Part shown: piece after piece, positions 33,852 to 43,770 of the stretch
How positions within the stretch are numbered: position 1 is the stretch's first letter
How the letters are laid out: each line of letters begins with the position of its first letter
NCBI GenBank assembly: GCA_020632595.1
Contig: JACKFF010000004.1
Coordinates: 273,751-337,750, forward strand
DNA: 64,000 nucleotides
Direction: 5' to 3'
Source: Nitrospiraceae bacterium
GTDB lineage: Bacteria > Nitrospirota > Nitrospiria > Nitrospirales > UBA8639
Translations under genes and position numbers: made by a program
The notes under the pieces: generated by a model
What the model saw: only the letters and a program-made list of their open reading frames with translations
The model's database searches: none
What the model was told of the DNA's origin: nothing

Positions 33852-34865
33852 ATGACTGTGTTGGTCGGCCGATTTCTTTTGCCTATTCTTGTTCTTACTG
33901 GGTCTTTTAGCCTTCCTGCTCCGGCCACAGCCGGAGAAACTTATGCAATCCGGGATATCGGAGCCCTCGTGACCGGCGGCACGGTCGAGGATCTGACCAA
34001 TGATGGACAGATCGTTGGCACAGCACCGCTTAGTTTGACAAGAAACCATGGCTGGTGGTTCGACGGAAAAAAGAACATCGACCTTGGTGCATGTGGTGGA
34101 GTTGGCTGTCGGATTATGGGTATCAATTCCAGGTCTCAAGTAGTGGGAAATATTGGACGTGATGCATTTATATATAGTGATGGAAAATTTATAGATATTT
34201 CAATCTTTGCTAAGCCTCCCGGAATGGCACTTGCTGTCAACAATGCTGCTTTTGTCGTGGGATGGTATACGCTCATTCCTCATTTAGAGGGAAACTCCAC
34301 CGCTCCATCAGAACGGCACGCCTTCCTCTATCGCGGACGAAAGCTCACGGACCTGGGCACACTCGGAGGGAAGGAAAGCGTTGCCACAGATATTAATAAT
34401 AGCGAACAAGTGGTTGGCTATTCGAGCACGTATCGCGATGAAACCCATGCCTTCTTGTACAGACAAGACCGAATGATCGATTTGGGGACCCTTGGGGGAA
34501 CGGCAAGCAGAGCCAATAGTATCAACGACATGGGCCATGTGGTCGGAAGCGCCACTGTGGCGGATTCTAATCGACCACACGCCTTTCTCTACTCTGATGG
34601 AAAAATGTTTGACCTGGGAACCCTCGACAGACAGGAAAGCACCGCATTGGATATCAATCAATCAGGATACATCGTGGGCATGAGCGGTTCCCGTGGCTTT
34701 CTATATAGGGACGGAAAAATGCTGGACCTGAATTTGTTACTTTCTCCCCAGTCAGACTGGAAATCCATTCGCCCCTGTTGCATCAATGATGTCAACCAGA
34801 TTGCCGGCATTGGAATATCTCATGACGGCAAATCACATATCGTTCTTCTTGACCCCATACAATAG
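33852..34865 (+). CDS. Exported HAF-repeat protein
   Basis: The 337 residues start with a signal peptide (FLLPILVLTGSFSLPAPATAG) and continue with about six HAF-type repeats, each near 45-50 residues, built around HAFLYRDGKMxDLGTLGG followed by INxxGxVVG. The clearest repeats are at about 155, 205, 250 and 285. HAF repeats form beta structures in secreted bacterial proteins of unknown function. No ribosome binding site is obvious. It is not part of an operon; a terminator-like hairpin follows. Confidence 0.88.
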   Translation: MTVLVGRFLLPILVLTGSFSLPAPATAGETYAIRDIGALVTGGTVEDLTNDGQIVGTAPLSLTRNHGWWFDGKKNIDLGACGGVGCRIMGINSRSQVVGNIGRDAFIYSDGKFIDISIFAKPPGMALAVNNAAFVVGWYTLIPHLEGNSTAPSERHAFLYRGRKLTDLGTLGGKESVATDINNSEQVVGYSSTYRDETHAFLYRQDRMIDLGTLGGTASRANSINDMGHVVGSATVADSNRPHAFLYSDGKMFDLGTLDRQESTALDINQSGYIVGMSGSRGFLYRDGKMLDLNLLLSPQSDWKSIRPCCINDVNQIAGIGISHDGKSHIVLLDPIQ

Positions 34866-35842
34866 AGATACCGTTCATCTCCCTGCAATCAGGTCATTGT
34901 AACGCCTGGTAGGACCATGCCCGTTGAAGGTGTCAAAATTCCTTGGGGATAGGGGTTTGTATTGTAATATGCCCGGCATCAATTCTTCGGATTGATTCTT
35001 TTCTCCTCAATCTCCTGAAGAGTTCGCATGAACGCGCAATTTCCATAGCGTAATTTGAAGGAAAAGACCCCAGATAACGGCTTAGACCATAATTGACAAG
35101 GCCTTCAGGATTATTCCCTTTTCACTACCTGTCCTAAACGGATCAGACTGAAGGCTTCTGAAATCTAATAGAAAAACCAAACTCATTGAGATCCCCTACC
35201 CAATTGCAGCCTGAATTGTAACAATCTGATTACTTAACAGAATTCCTTCGTGAAGCGTACGCCATTGATGCTGACTTCCATTTCAACCAACCAATGACAC
35301 GAAGCCCCCATCTCTTCTAATAGACATAGCCTAAAAAACTTGTCTCAGCTCTTTCCTTTTCTTTGAATCAGCAACTTCCGAGGTACAGGTCGTTCAAAAA
35401 AAGGAATGCCTTTTTCATAGAACTTCGGGGGAAATGTGTGCGATTTTGCAACATGCTATCTGTTCATTTTTGTTCTTTTTCCGTTGGAAATAAATCCTTG
35501 AAAGACTTTGGCACCTTAAACCCATAATTTCCCAGTAGGGACTAAACGGACAAAATCCTAACCCAGAATGGAAAATTTGTATCAAGCAAGGGAAAAAACC
35601 CCAAGAAATTGGGAATTTTTCCCCGAACCGCATGTTCGTTAATTGAATGACCGTTGTTTTTTAAGGACGAAACCGAGCTTCGAAGTGTTTGGGTATGGTG
35701 CTTGCGTAGTTTTTCTATAAATTTTATAGGAGTTCCAAAAGAAAAAGGCGGACCTGAAGTACCCTCTGAATTTCTATGGTTATATTTGGTTGGACAAAGG
35801 CAATCTTGGATGAATCTATTTCAAAATTTGTAAGGAGGCAAA
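34866..35842. other. Gene-free AT-rich stretch
   Basis: Nearly 1 kb without a credible gene. It contains a terminator-like hairpin at its left end and, 114 bp before the next gene, the perfect palindrome CTATAAA-T-TTTATAG (35715-35729). A 72-residue minus frame (35415-35633) lacks supporting features. Confidence 0.6.
34978..35004 (+). terminator. Terminator-like hairpin after the HAF gene
   Basis: ATCAA(T)TC-TTCG-GATTGAT forms a 7 bp stem with one bulged T and a stable cTTCGg tetraloop, followed by TCTTTTCT. It is 113 bp behind the HAF stop codon. Confidence 0.5.
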
Positions 35843-36079
35843 ATGAGGTATGACGACTTCCCTTTCAGTAAGGATGAAGAAAAATTCCTCCTGACAGGAA
35901 GGAATGGCTCTACACCAAAAATGCCGAGGCCATCTTTCCGGAAAAATCAGGAAACACCAATCTTTGAACGTATCGTTTTATCAATTTTTGGGATATTGTT
36001 CTTCATATTTGCCACATATTATCTGGAAATAATATCACCTCCGGAAAACCTGCCAGCTTTTCACTGGATTTGGCATTAG
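35843..36079 (+). CDS. Small single-span membrane protein
   Basis: The 78-residue protein has a strong ribosome binding site (AAGGAGG, 5 bases before the ATG). Its N-terminal half is hydrophilic and basic (PKMPRPSFRKNQE), followed by one membrane helix (IVLSIFGILFFIFATYYLEII) and a short tail. No family is recognised. The palindrome upstream suggests regulated expression. The ribosome binding site and clear membrane segment make it a likely real gene. Confidence 0.65.
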   Translation: MRYDDFPFSKDEEKFLLTGRNGSTPKMPRPSFRKNQETPIFERIVLSIFGILFFIFATYYLEIISPPENLPAFHWIWH

Positions 36080-36197
36080 GCATTGAACCCACCGCCGGAC
36101 AAAAAATCCGAGAGTGCCTTCATCGTCCCTCAAAAGTCATGTGAGCCAGGATGAGAATTGAACTCTTCTTCACATGCACCCCCATGCCCCTGCCCTC

Positions 36198-36869
36198 TCA
36201 TCCAATAGGAACCACACATTCGGGGCGATCATTTCTGGGATTGTTCACAAGCTGACTGACGGCATAGGCTTCCATCTCCTCGGGTGGACACGGTCGGAGC
36301 AACGCATTAACTCGTTCAATAGTTTGCAAAGATGGGTCGAGCCAATCGGCATAGTCTTTCGAACTTAAAATGACCGGCATGCGATGATGGATAGGTTCCA
36401 TCACCGCGTTGGGAGCCGTCGTAATGAGTGTGCAGGTTTCCAAGGGGTGCGCTTCGTTTTTTTCCCACCGTTCCCACAAGCCGGCGAACGAAAAGAGCCG
36501 TTGATCCTTAAATCGAACATAATAGGGTTGTTTGATGTTTCCTTCTTCCTTCCATTCATAAAAGCCATCGGCCCAGACCAGGCAACGTTGTTGTTTAAAT
36601 GCTTTGCGGAAAGCCGGCTTCTCCGCCACAGTCTCTCCGCGGGCATTAATCAACTTATTCCCGATGCTGGGATCCTTAGCCCATGAAGGCACCAGTCCCC
36701 ACTTTAATTCCATACATTCCCGTTGTCCCGACTCAGGGTTGATGCGCACACAGGCCACCATCTGCGATGGAGCAATGTTGTAGCGTGGGCTCAATGGCGG
36801 GAAGACCTTGAGGCCCAAGAGTTCCGCCAAATGCTGGAAATTCTCTTTACGTGTGAACCGACCGCACAT
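36198..36869 (-). CDS. SRAP-domain protein (YedK/HMCES family)
   Basis: This 223-residue protein shields abasic sites in single-stranded DNA by forming a covalent crosslink through Cys2. The family features are all visible: the N-terminal MCGRFT with Cys2, NIAPSQ, WGLVPSWAKD, NARGETVAEKPAFR, FYEWK with the conserved Glu, and HHRMPVIL with the active-site His. It stands alone; an SOS link is plausible but no operator was recognised upstream. Confidence 0.94.
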   Translation of the reverse strand: MCGRFTRKENFQHLAELLGLKVFPPLSPRYNIAPSQMVACVRINPESGQRECMELKWGLVPSWAKDPSIGNKLINARGETVAEKPAFRKAFKQQRCLVWADGFYEWKEEGNIKQPYYVRFKDQRLFSFAGLWERWEKNEAHPLETCTLITTAPNAVMEPIHHRMPVILSSKDYADWLDPSLQTIERVNALLRPCPPEEMEAYAVSQLVNNPRNDRPECVVPIG

Positions 36870-37183
36870 AATTGAATGTTATCAAACCTCAGTTTTGACC
36901 TCACCCTATAAAATCCCTGAAACAAAGGGAAGAAATTTTATAGTGACCGGCACAAATGACAAAGGCCGGATTCATTCCCAGCCTTCTTTAAATGGATCGT
37001 TTAAATATTGAATTCCTGAGGTCCACCCCATGGGATGCATGCAGGGATAAACCCAAATCCTTGACGCTACGCACTTTTTTTTGATGAAGGCAAAAGGGGT
37101 CTGTGGGCTTTTTAATTATTTAAAAGAGCAACCAGACCTGGGAACCGTTCAATGCAGAGGATCAGGAGGTGGGTTTGAGGAAG

Positions 37184-37576
37184 TTATAACCGGGCATGAA
37201 TGGCTTGTAAGATCTGTCGGGAGCGGATTTCATCTCCCATCACTCCTACCCGAATCACAATTTTTGACCGGGAGGAAGTAAGCGAAGTAATCGAGATCCA
37301 TATCTTTTTTTGATCAGCCGTTTCTGACTCCAACTCAGCAGCCAATTTATCTCCCCGTTCTTTGTCAACGGGGAGTTCCAATGCTTTCATGGCGGCCACG
37401 GCAGCCCGCTGAACATTTGATACGGGAGCATTGACCTCATCCTCCAGTTTCCCCATGACATAGGTCGCGCCGGCGACACCGGCCCCCGCACCAGCACCTA
37501 ACAGCACCACTGCACATCCGGACATGAGCGGCATGGCCCACCAGACCAAAAGAAGCATGATGCCGCAATTTTTCAT
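37184..37576 (-). CDS. DUF3568-type lipoprotein
   Basis: From ATG 37576 the product has 130 residues with a lipoprotein signal (MLLLVWWAMPLMSGC, Cys as lipidation site). A Gly/Ala-rich segment (GAGAGAGVAGATYVMG) and a DUF3568 domain follow (VQRAAVAAMKALELPV, then WISITSLTSSRSKIVIRVGVMGDEIRSRQIL). The frame is open further to 37627, but the signal peptide places the start downstream. The function of the family is unknown; it should sit in the outer or inner membrane facing the periplasm. Confidence 0.82.
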   Translation of the reverse strand: MKNCGIMLLLVWWAMPLMSGCAVVLLGAGAGAGVAGATYVMGKLEDEVNAPVSNVQRAAVAAMKALELPVDKERGDKLAAELESETADQKKIWISITSLTSSRSKIVIRVGVMGDEIRSRQILQAIHARL

Positions 37577-38189
37577 CAAAAATATATTTGTTTCCGGTTT
37601 CAACGCTCGATCTGTCCTTTGCACCATTAAAGCCTTGTAAACTCCATCAGAACCATTTCAAAGTCACGTATATGGTGTTATCGGATGCAGGTTAATAGAG
37701 TTAAATGAAATTACCCGAAGCAACTTACTCTCCCCTATGGCGATAGGAATGACTGAAACAGAACGAAAAAATCATATCAGGGAGCGGAAGGCAAATCATC
37801 CAGGTTTTATATTTCTTCAAAATACATTATGTGACACCTGGTGTTTCTTTCGCCAGGCGCCAGCAGAGATTTATCACTTTTTTTGCAATTGAATAAAAGC
37901 GAAAAGTCCCTTTTTCGAAAGTTACACAATCTATTTTGTCCGGCACAATATTGGGGTGGCTTTGTGGTGCGTCTGGGGCTATAATCCTAAACTTTTCGGG
38001 TTCCGTGCACTGTTAGTAGGCTCTATCTCAACGTCCGCTCACGCCAAATCTTTCAGTTGCAGACCCACTTTTTACACAGTCTTTCGTAAGATTGTCCAAA
38101 ATCCCTTTTAAGTAGGAGTGATTGTTGATCGTCCGTGATGTGTGATGAAGCGTCCGTTGATCACACACAAGGATTTACCAAGGAGAATC
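37577..38189. other. Divergent intergenic region upstream of the DUF481 gene
   Basis: About 610 bp holding the promoters of the two divergent genes. A perfect ACACC-T-GGTGT palindrome is at 37834-37844. No coding frame or RNA gene is recognised. Confidence 0.5.
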
Positions 38190-39545
38190 ATGACATTGAG
38201 ATTGAAGCTCTTCATCGTCGTTCTTAGTATTACGCTGTTCAGTGGAGGCGGTCCTCTTTATGCCGCAGTTCCCGGACAGATTTCACTTAAAGATGGCACC
38301 ATTCTCAAGGGTAAAATATTTGGCATGACGAATGGTGTCCTCCGGGTGAGAGCAGCGGCGAGTATGCACAATCCAATTCCGCTTCGTTGGAAAGAGGTAA
38401 CGGGGTTGGCGACTGAAGAGCCGGTCACTGTTGTTCTGGATACCGGCGAGATCTATGAAGGCCGAATCCAATTGACTGAATCCGGGGCCATCCAGGTGTT
38501 GAGAGACCAGGACCCGACTCCCGTGATGATCACCCTCAATTCCGTAAAGGCCATCAAAAGCTCAAAACAGGAAACGGCGGCGGGTGAAGAGGAAGAGTTA
38601 GATGAGATCACTCTCAAAAATGACATGCATCTGATCGGAACCATTGTCTCAATGGAAGAAAAGACCCTTACTATCAAAACTGCTTATGCGGGAGACATAT
38701 CGGTTCAGTGGGATGAAGTGGAACAAGTTCAGTCGCGAACACCGCTTTCCATTCAAGTTTTTGAGGAGGGGCAGGATTCCAACGGAGATGATTTTCTCAA
38801 AACCTCCCGTACGACTGTGACCACGTTAGGAGGAAGTGAAGGCATATCGCCCGCACAAGTGAAGACCATCAATATTCCGGAACTTCGTTATAGAGGAAAC
38901 TTCGACCTGGGAGGAAATCGCACGAAGGGGAATACGGACACCACGGCTGTGAACGCCTCAACCGACAATACGGTTTGGACAGAACGACACCGTGGCCTCA
39001 TGAACGGCAAATATGCCTTTGCCTCGGCCGATGGAAACAACACAGCCAAAAATGCCAGAGGCACACTCGGCTATGATTATTTTTTCACCAAAAGGTTGTT
39101 TTCCACCGCTAAAGAATATCTTGAATATGATAAGTTTCAGGGATTAAAAATCCGGAGTACGACCGGCCTGGGACTCGGCTATCAGATTTTTGATTCTCCA
39201 AGCCACAGTTTAAGTGTATCCACCGGGCCGGCGTTTGTGTATCAAAAGTTTAAAGAGACCGGGACGACCAAAACCGTTACCGCTTCGTGGGGCGTGGATT
39301 GGGAATATGATCTGATTGCAGATCGGGTACGAATTTTTCACCGTCAAAAAGGATTTCGCGACCTGGGAGTAGGAGACAGTACTGCCCTACGGTGGACATC
39401 CGAGCAGGGAGCTCGCATAGAAGTGTATGGAAAATTGTATCTGAAGGTAGCATTCGAATACCGGTACAACAGCGACCCGGAGCCAGGGAAGAAAAAATCG
39501 GATGAAGCGTTCATATGGGCCTTGGGCTATGAGTTTTCGAGTTGA
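38190..39545 (+). CDS. DUF481-family outer-membrane beta-barrel protein
   Basis: The start at ATG 38190 is supported by AAGGAG upstream and the signal peptide that follows (LFIVVLSITLFSGGGPLYAA); the frame opens at 38142. The 451-residue protein first carries two or three short repeated units (ISLKDGTILKGKIFGM, VVLDTGEIYEGRI, ITLKNDMHLIGTIVSM). From about 235 a DUF481 beta-barrel with alternating strands ends in the aromatic-terminated WALGYEFSS. Such proteins are predicted outer-membrane barrels of unknown transport role. It is not in an operon. Confidence 0.88.
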   Translation: MTLRLKLFIVVLSITLFSGGGPLYAAVPGQISLKDGTILKGKIFGMTNGVLRVRAAASMHNPIPLRWKEVTGLATEEPVTVVLDTGEIYEGRIQLTESGAIQVLRDQDPTPVMITLNSVKAIKSSKQETAAGEEEELDEITLKNDMHLIGTIVSMEEKTLTIKTAYAGDISVQWDEVEQVQSRTPLSIQVFEEGQDSNGDDFLKTSRTTVTTLGGSEGISPAQVKTINIPELRYRGNFDLGGNRTKGNTDTTAVNASTDNTVWTERHRGLMNGKYAFASADGNNTAKNARGTLGYDYFFTKRLFSTAKEYLEYDKFQGLKIRSTTGLGLGYQIFDSPSHSLSVSTGPAFVYQKFKETGTTKTVTASWGVDWEYDLIADRVRIFHRQKGFRDLGVGDSTALRWTSEQGARIEVYGKLYLKVAFEYRYNSDPEPGKKKSDEAFIWALGYEFSS

Positions 39546-39977
39546 TTGACGGTTAGTCTCCCGCGTTTTCTCCCAACCTCTACGAACAACCACTGAACCC
39601 TCCGGCACTCGGAAATGGGTCCCCATGCTTGATCTTGACTCACATCCACTCATGAGGACATAAATCCAGGGGTCGCGAGTCATTACTTGCCGCACACCAT
39701 AAGATGAAAGAACAAGCTCAGGTGGTGGAGGCCATGGGACCTCACAAATTACACCGGCAGAATTGCATCCACAAAAATTCCGGACTACAAGGTCTGTCTT
39801 CCGGAGATAGGTAGCCTATCCGGATCTCAACGAGGTTCGGGTTTATTGGGTAGAATGCGTCAGCAATACAAACCCGCTCTCTAAAAAAGGCCGGGTAATT
39901 TATTGAAAAAGTTACACTTATAACTTGACTCGACAATCATTGGCAGCACCGGTCTTATCCGTAGACTCGGGACAGAC
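39546..39977. other. Intergenic region between convergent genes
   Basis: About 430 bp. An imperfect hairpin CCGGAGATAGG-TAG-CCTATCCGG (39801-39823, 9 bp with a 2-base bulge) may serve as terminator for either side, although no T-run follows. Nothing else was recognised. Confidence 0.45.
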
Positions 39978-40709
39978 TCACTCGTCTGTTCCGGCGCCGG
40001 CTTTATCATAGTATTGCTCAGTGCGAATGGGACAGAGGCCTTTTTTTCTCACAATGGCCGTCGTGTCTCGTATCATGCCGCCATTTCCGCAGAGATAAAA
40101 AGTCACATTGCTCACTGATGCCACCTGGTTCTCCACTAATGTTGTCACTCGTCCGATGGCCCCTTTCCAACCGTTTTCCGACCGTGACAGGATTGTGATA
40201 TAGCTGAAATTCGGATACCGTCGTGCAAGCGCTTCCAATTCATGTTGGTAGTAAAGATCTCGTTGGCTCCGCAAGCCCCAATACAACCTCAAAGTTCCCG
40301 CTTCAGGTTCCTCCAAGAAGGTAGAGAGCATTGAACGGAACGGTGCAATCCCGGTTCCCGTGGCCACAAAGACGAGATCTTGTCCAGGTTTCTTCTGGAG
40401 GAGAAACGATCCATTGGGTCCTTGGAAGGTTACGGGATCTCCTTCATGAAGACTGAACAAATAATTTGAGCCTGGACCATCAGGAACCCGGTTAAAGAGG
40501 AGGTTGATCCTATGACACTGACTGGGTGGGGAGGCAATCGAATACTGCCGGGGTACGTACTGATTCAATCCCGGATGCCAGACCTTCAGAGAAATCCACT
40601 GTCCCGCCTTGAAGTCGATTGCATCCGGGGCGAGAAGGTTAAGCTCCAACTCGCGGACGTCGTGGGTCAGATCCTTGACTCGACTGACCTGGGCGTGAAA
40701 TTCTTGCAT
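39978..40709 (-). CDS. Ferredoxin-NADP reductase-like FAD/NAD(P)H oxidoreductase
   Basis: The 243-residue flavoprotein has an FAD-binding barrel (about 1-100, with PRQYSIAS) and an NAD(P)-binding domain (VFVATGTGIAPFRSML, YWGLRSQRDLYY, FYLCGNGGMI). There is no 2Fe-2S domain, so it needs a separate ferredoxin or similar acceptor. The C-terminal residues differ from plant-type FNR. It is a single gene; the partner is unknown. Confidence 0.9.
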   Translation of the reverse strand: MQEFHAQVSRVKDLTHDVRELELNLLAPDAIDFKAGQWISLKVWHPGLNQYVPRQYSIASPPSQCHRINLLFNRVPDGPGSNYLFSLHEGDPVTFQGPNGSFLLQKKPGQDLVFVATGTGIAPFRSMLSTFLEEPEAGTLRLYWGLRSQRDLYYQHELEALARRYPNFSYITILSRSENGWKGAIGRVTTLVENQVASVSNVTFYLCGNGGMIRDTTAIVRKKGLCPIRTEQYYDKAGAGTDE

Positions 40710-41263
40710 TATTTTGGATGCCTACCGATCGAGATAACTCTTTAGAGCGTTCCATTACACATTACCAAGCCGAAAAACCGCGTGCAAAATTTAAAGGAAC
40801 ATTGCCGCACCGCACACAATGAGGGCGGCTGCCCATCAGTGCCCAATTCTGGAAAGCAAAAATCACACATGCATGAGGAAGTCAGAATAAAAAAAGTGAA
40901 GATGGACAGACATAGCATCCCTTTGCCCAGAAAAACCTCCCAATGAGGAACAACAACGTGATACTCTTCAACTTATTTGCCCTATCCGCCCCAAGCTCCC
41001 ATATCCTGTAATATTGGATGAATCACTCGCCATAACCAACGGGCACTTTCCCCACATTACAGAATCACCAGATTGCCTTGGGCCAACTCAAAGCCGGCTT
41101 GTCCTTTTTACCGGAACGATCCCCGCATTTTAAATTCCGGATGAATTCGTCTAGAATCAACACTCCGGGCATGACCCGATGGCCAATGCCTAATCGGACA
41201 GCGGAAATGATTCTTTTCTGTATCCCACTGACTCATTTCGATTGATTGGTTGTGGAGCCGAGC
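40710..41263. other. Divergent intergenic region, nothing recognised
   Basis: About 550 bp between the flavoprotein gene and the XRE regulator gene. The frames inside are short and unsupported. It should hold both promoters; no convincing box or operator was found. Confidence 0.45.
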
Positions 41264-42235
41264 ATGGACTTTCCCAAGTTTATCGAGCAGATCAAAAAAA
41301 CCTATGGCATCACGAATGATTACGCCCTGGCAAAAAAACTCAAAGTGAGTCAACCTGAGGCCAACTGGTTTCGCCGCGGGAAAAAAGTACCGAATGCCAC
41401 GGTATGCATCCGGATAGCCAATCTTCTCAAAAAAAATCCCGTCGAACTCTTAATCGTTGCCCAGAAGGACCGGGCCGCCCCGGAAGAAAAGAGCCATTGG
41501 GCCATGGCGCTGTCAGCCGTCGATGTCATGATGCATGTGCCGGAACGACCCAGATACATTCCCCAAAAAGTGGAGGCCATAGGCCAGGAACTCCGTCAGC
41601 TTGAATCCCAAATGCTGTCCTATGAGGGCACCATTGCGCAGAATGAAGCCATTCAACTGCTCAATACCGTGGAGTCCACCATTGATTCGATGATGGAACG
41701 ATGGCAGATATGGAAACGGGACGGCCCCCTCTTTCCCAGTTATTTATTGGCAAATCAAGCAGCAGTTCGGCGGGGAGTCAAAATCCGGCGGGTGTTTATC
41801 TTCACCAGAGAGCAGATGAGCGATGCCTATCAAGTCCAAGACTGCCTTCAGGTATTAAACGATCAACGACACGCGGGGATTGCCGCGTTTTTCGGATTTC
41901 GCGAGCAGCTAGCCACGACCCTCATCTATCAACGATTGGTTGCAGAATTCCGAACCCGTGGCGTCAAAGAAGAGATCAATGCCGCGTTATTCGATAACGA
42001 AATTCTCATCTTTTCCCGCTCCTATGCCACCAGGGATTTGGGCATGAACAACAGTGGTTCGATCCCTATCACCGTCATTGACCAGTTGAATATTTCCTGG
42101 AAACCGGACCATTTACGTGATCTGAATCCAAGCCCTCTCTTTGAAACCCGCTTTGTCTTCGAATATCAAGGAGAACGCCAATTCAAAACACAACTCAGTC
42201 GGTTTCTTCGGACATACTCTGAAAACAAGGACTAA
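41264..42235 (+). CDS. XRE-type DNA-binding protein with unrecognised C-terminal domain
   Basis: From ATG 41264 (GGAG upstream) the product has 323 residues. The first 65 form an unusual helix-turn-helix (TYGITNDYALAKKLKVSQPEANWFRRGKKVP). A helical linker follows (about 100-150), then an alpha/beta domain with RRVFIFTREQMSDAYQVQDCLQVLNDQRHAGIAAFFG and later FDNEILIFSRSYATRD, reminiscent of the C-terminal domain of some phospholipase D-like regulatory proteins, although no HKD motif is seen. Ligand and targets are unknown. Confidence 0.78.
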   Translation: MDFPKFIEQIKKTYGITNDYALAKKLKVSQPEANWFRRGKKVPNATVCIRIANLLKKNPVELLIVAQKDRAAPEEKSHWAMALSAVDVMMHVPERPRYIPQKVEAIGQELRQLESQMLSYEGTIAQNEAIQLLNTVESTIDSMMERWQIWKRDGPLFPSYLLANQAAVRRGVKIRRVFIFTREQMSDAYQVQDCLQVLNDQRHAGIAAFFGFREQLATTLIYQRLVAEFRTRGVKEEINAALFDNEILIFSRSYATRDLGMNNSGSIPITVIDQLNISWKPDHLRDLNPSPLFETRFVFEYQGERQFKTQLSRFLRTYSENKD

Positions 42236-42535
42236 TTAGGTCTTCCGGCCGCCAGGTTTTCTTCCAAATGCATTCTCATTGAGGATTATCGACTGGTCCC
42301 CAATATGGTGGATCACATTTAACAAAAGCTTTTACCTTCGGCCGCATCCAATCATCTCCCTTAAAGAAGGCGAGGGAGGTTGGGCATCTTAACCAGAAGG
42401 TACGATACTATAGGAATTTCTATCCGGCATTTCTTTTGAAGAACATTGTTGGCTTTTGGCCATAGGTTTGGGGCGCAGATCGTTTGTCTGACTCAGGATG
42501 ACCGAAATCAACATTCGAGAGCTTTTATATTTATC
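42236..42535. other. Intergenic region between convergent genes, nothing recognised
   Basis: Exactly 300 bp between the XRE gene and the end of the catabolic minus-strand operon. No terminator-like structure with a T-run was identified. Confidence 0.45.
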
Positions 42536-43660
42536 CTACCGGTCGTCGATAAAGAGAAATTCCCGCGCAGTAGGGCCGATGTAGGAGGCTCGTGGCCGGA
42601 TTAGACGATTGCGATCCTGTTGTTCGATAATATGGGCACACCACCCACTCAACCGGCTTGCGACAAAAATGGGCGTAAAGGCTTTTTGGGGGATTCCGAT
42701 GAACAGGTAGACCACGGCCGTATAAAAATCAAGATTCGGAAGGAGCCCCTTTTCTTCCTTCATCGTCTGTTCAATGATTTCTGCAATCTCGTACCACCGC
42801 GTCTCGTCCGCATGGTGACCCAGCGCTTTCGCTCGTCGTTTGACGATAGCCGAACGCGGATCCTCATGTTTTAAGACTCGATGGCCAAACCCCATGACCC
42901 GTTCTTTCCGGATCAATTTGGAATGGACCCACCCTTGCGCTTTTTCCGGGTCCCGAATTACATGGAACATCTCCGCCACAGCTTCATTCGCTCCGCCATG
43001 AAGGGGGCCTTTGAGTGTCGCAATAGCCGCCGTGACAGCCCCATAGAGATCAGCCAGGGTTGAGCTCGTGACCCGACCGGCAAACGTCGAGGCATTCAAT
43101 TCATGCTCGGCATAGAGATTAAGAGAAACCTCCAGTTCTTTCGCATGATCTTCCCGGAGATTCCCTGTCAACAAATACAAGAGGCTTTGGGCAAACGACT
43201 TTGTGGCCGGAGCCTGAAATAGAGGATGATCGAATCGTGTTCGAACGGCCCAGGCAAGAAGTAGAGGCATTTGTGCGAGTAACCGGACGGCCTTTCGGAG
43301 GTTCGCCTCATGGGAGATATCCTGAGCTTCAGGATCGATCATCCCGAGAAACGACACCCCGGTTCGCAGCACATCCATGACATTCGCAGAAGCTGGAACC
43401 GTTTGGAGAAATTGCCACACGACCGGGGGTAAGGATCCGGCATGAGCCAACTCGGCCTGCCACTCCTGAAGATCGCGGGATGACGGTAAATCTCCATGCA
43501 GTAATAAATATGCCACTTCTTCAAACGTCGCCTGCTCAGCCAGCTCTTCAATGGCATATCCTCGATATCGTAAACTTCCCCGCGTCTCGTCTATTTGGCA
43601 AATGGCTGATTCCCCCACCACCACCCCGTCCAGCCCGGGATTATGAACGGCCGTTTCCAT
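42536..43660 (-). CDS. prpC: Citrate synthase family, probably 2-methylcitrate synthase
   Basis: The 374-residue enzyme belongs to the short citrate/2-methylcitrate synthase group. Catalytic residues are visible: His in GPLHGGANE, His in MGFGHRVLKHEDPR and Asp in NLDFYTAVVY. Linked methylisocitrate lyase and PrpD genes argue for condensation of propionyl-CoA with oxaloacetate, though bifunctional citrate synthases of this type exist. An organism with a reductive TCA cycle could use it for oxidative citrate formation as well. It is the last gene of the minus-strand catabolic run. Confidence 0.88.
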   Translation of the reverse strand: METAVHNPGLDGVVVGESAICQIDETRGSLRYRGYAIEELAEQATFEEVAYLLLHGDLPSSRDLQEWQAELAHAGSLPPVVWQFLQTVPASANVMDVLRTGVSFLGMIDPEAQDISHEANLRKAVRLLAQMPLLLAWAVRTRFDHPLFQAPATKSFAQSLLYLLTGNLREDHAKELEVSLNLYAEHELNASTFAGRVTSSTLADLYGAVTAAIATLKGPLHGGANEAVAEMFHVIRDPEKAQGWVHSKLIRKERVMGFGHRVLKHEDPRSAIVKRRAKALGHHADETRWYEIAEIIEQTMKEEKGLLPNLDFYTAVVYLFIGIPQKAFTPIFVASRLSGWCAHIIEQQDRNRLIRPRASYIGPTAREFLFIDDR

Positions 43661-43770
43661 GAAACACCTGCCTTTCTTTTACAGGCCTGTTAAAAATTTT
43701 GTGCCCTGAGGCGGTCCAAAGAGGCCGTCAGTTACATGCTCAGGGTTGGAAGGGTTCAACGCGCCTTCTT

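Noticed and set aside
39387..39695. 102-residue minus-strand frame
   Set aside because: It overlaps the end of the DUF481 gene and continues into the intergenic region without supporting features.
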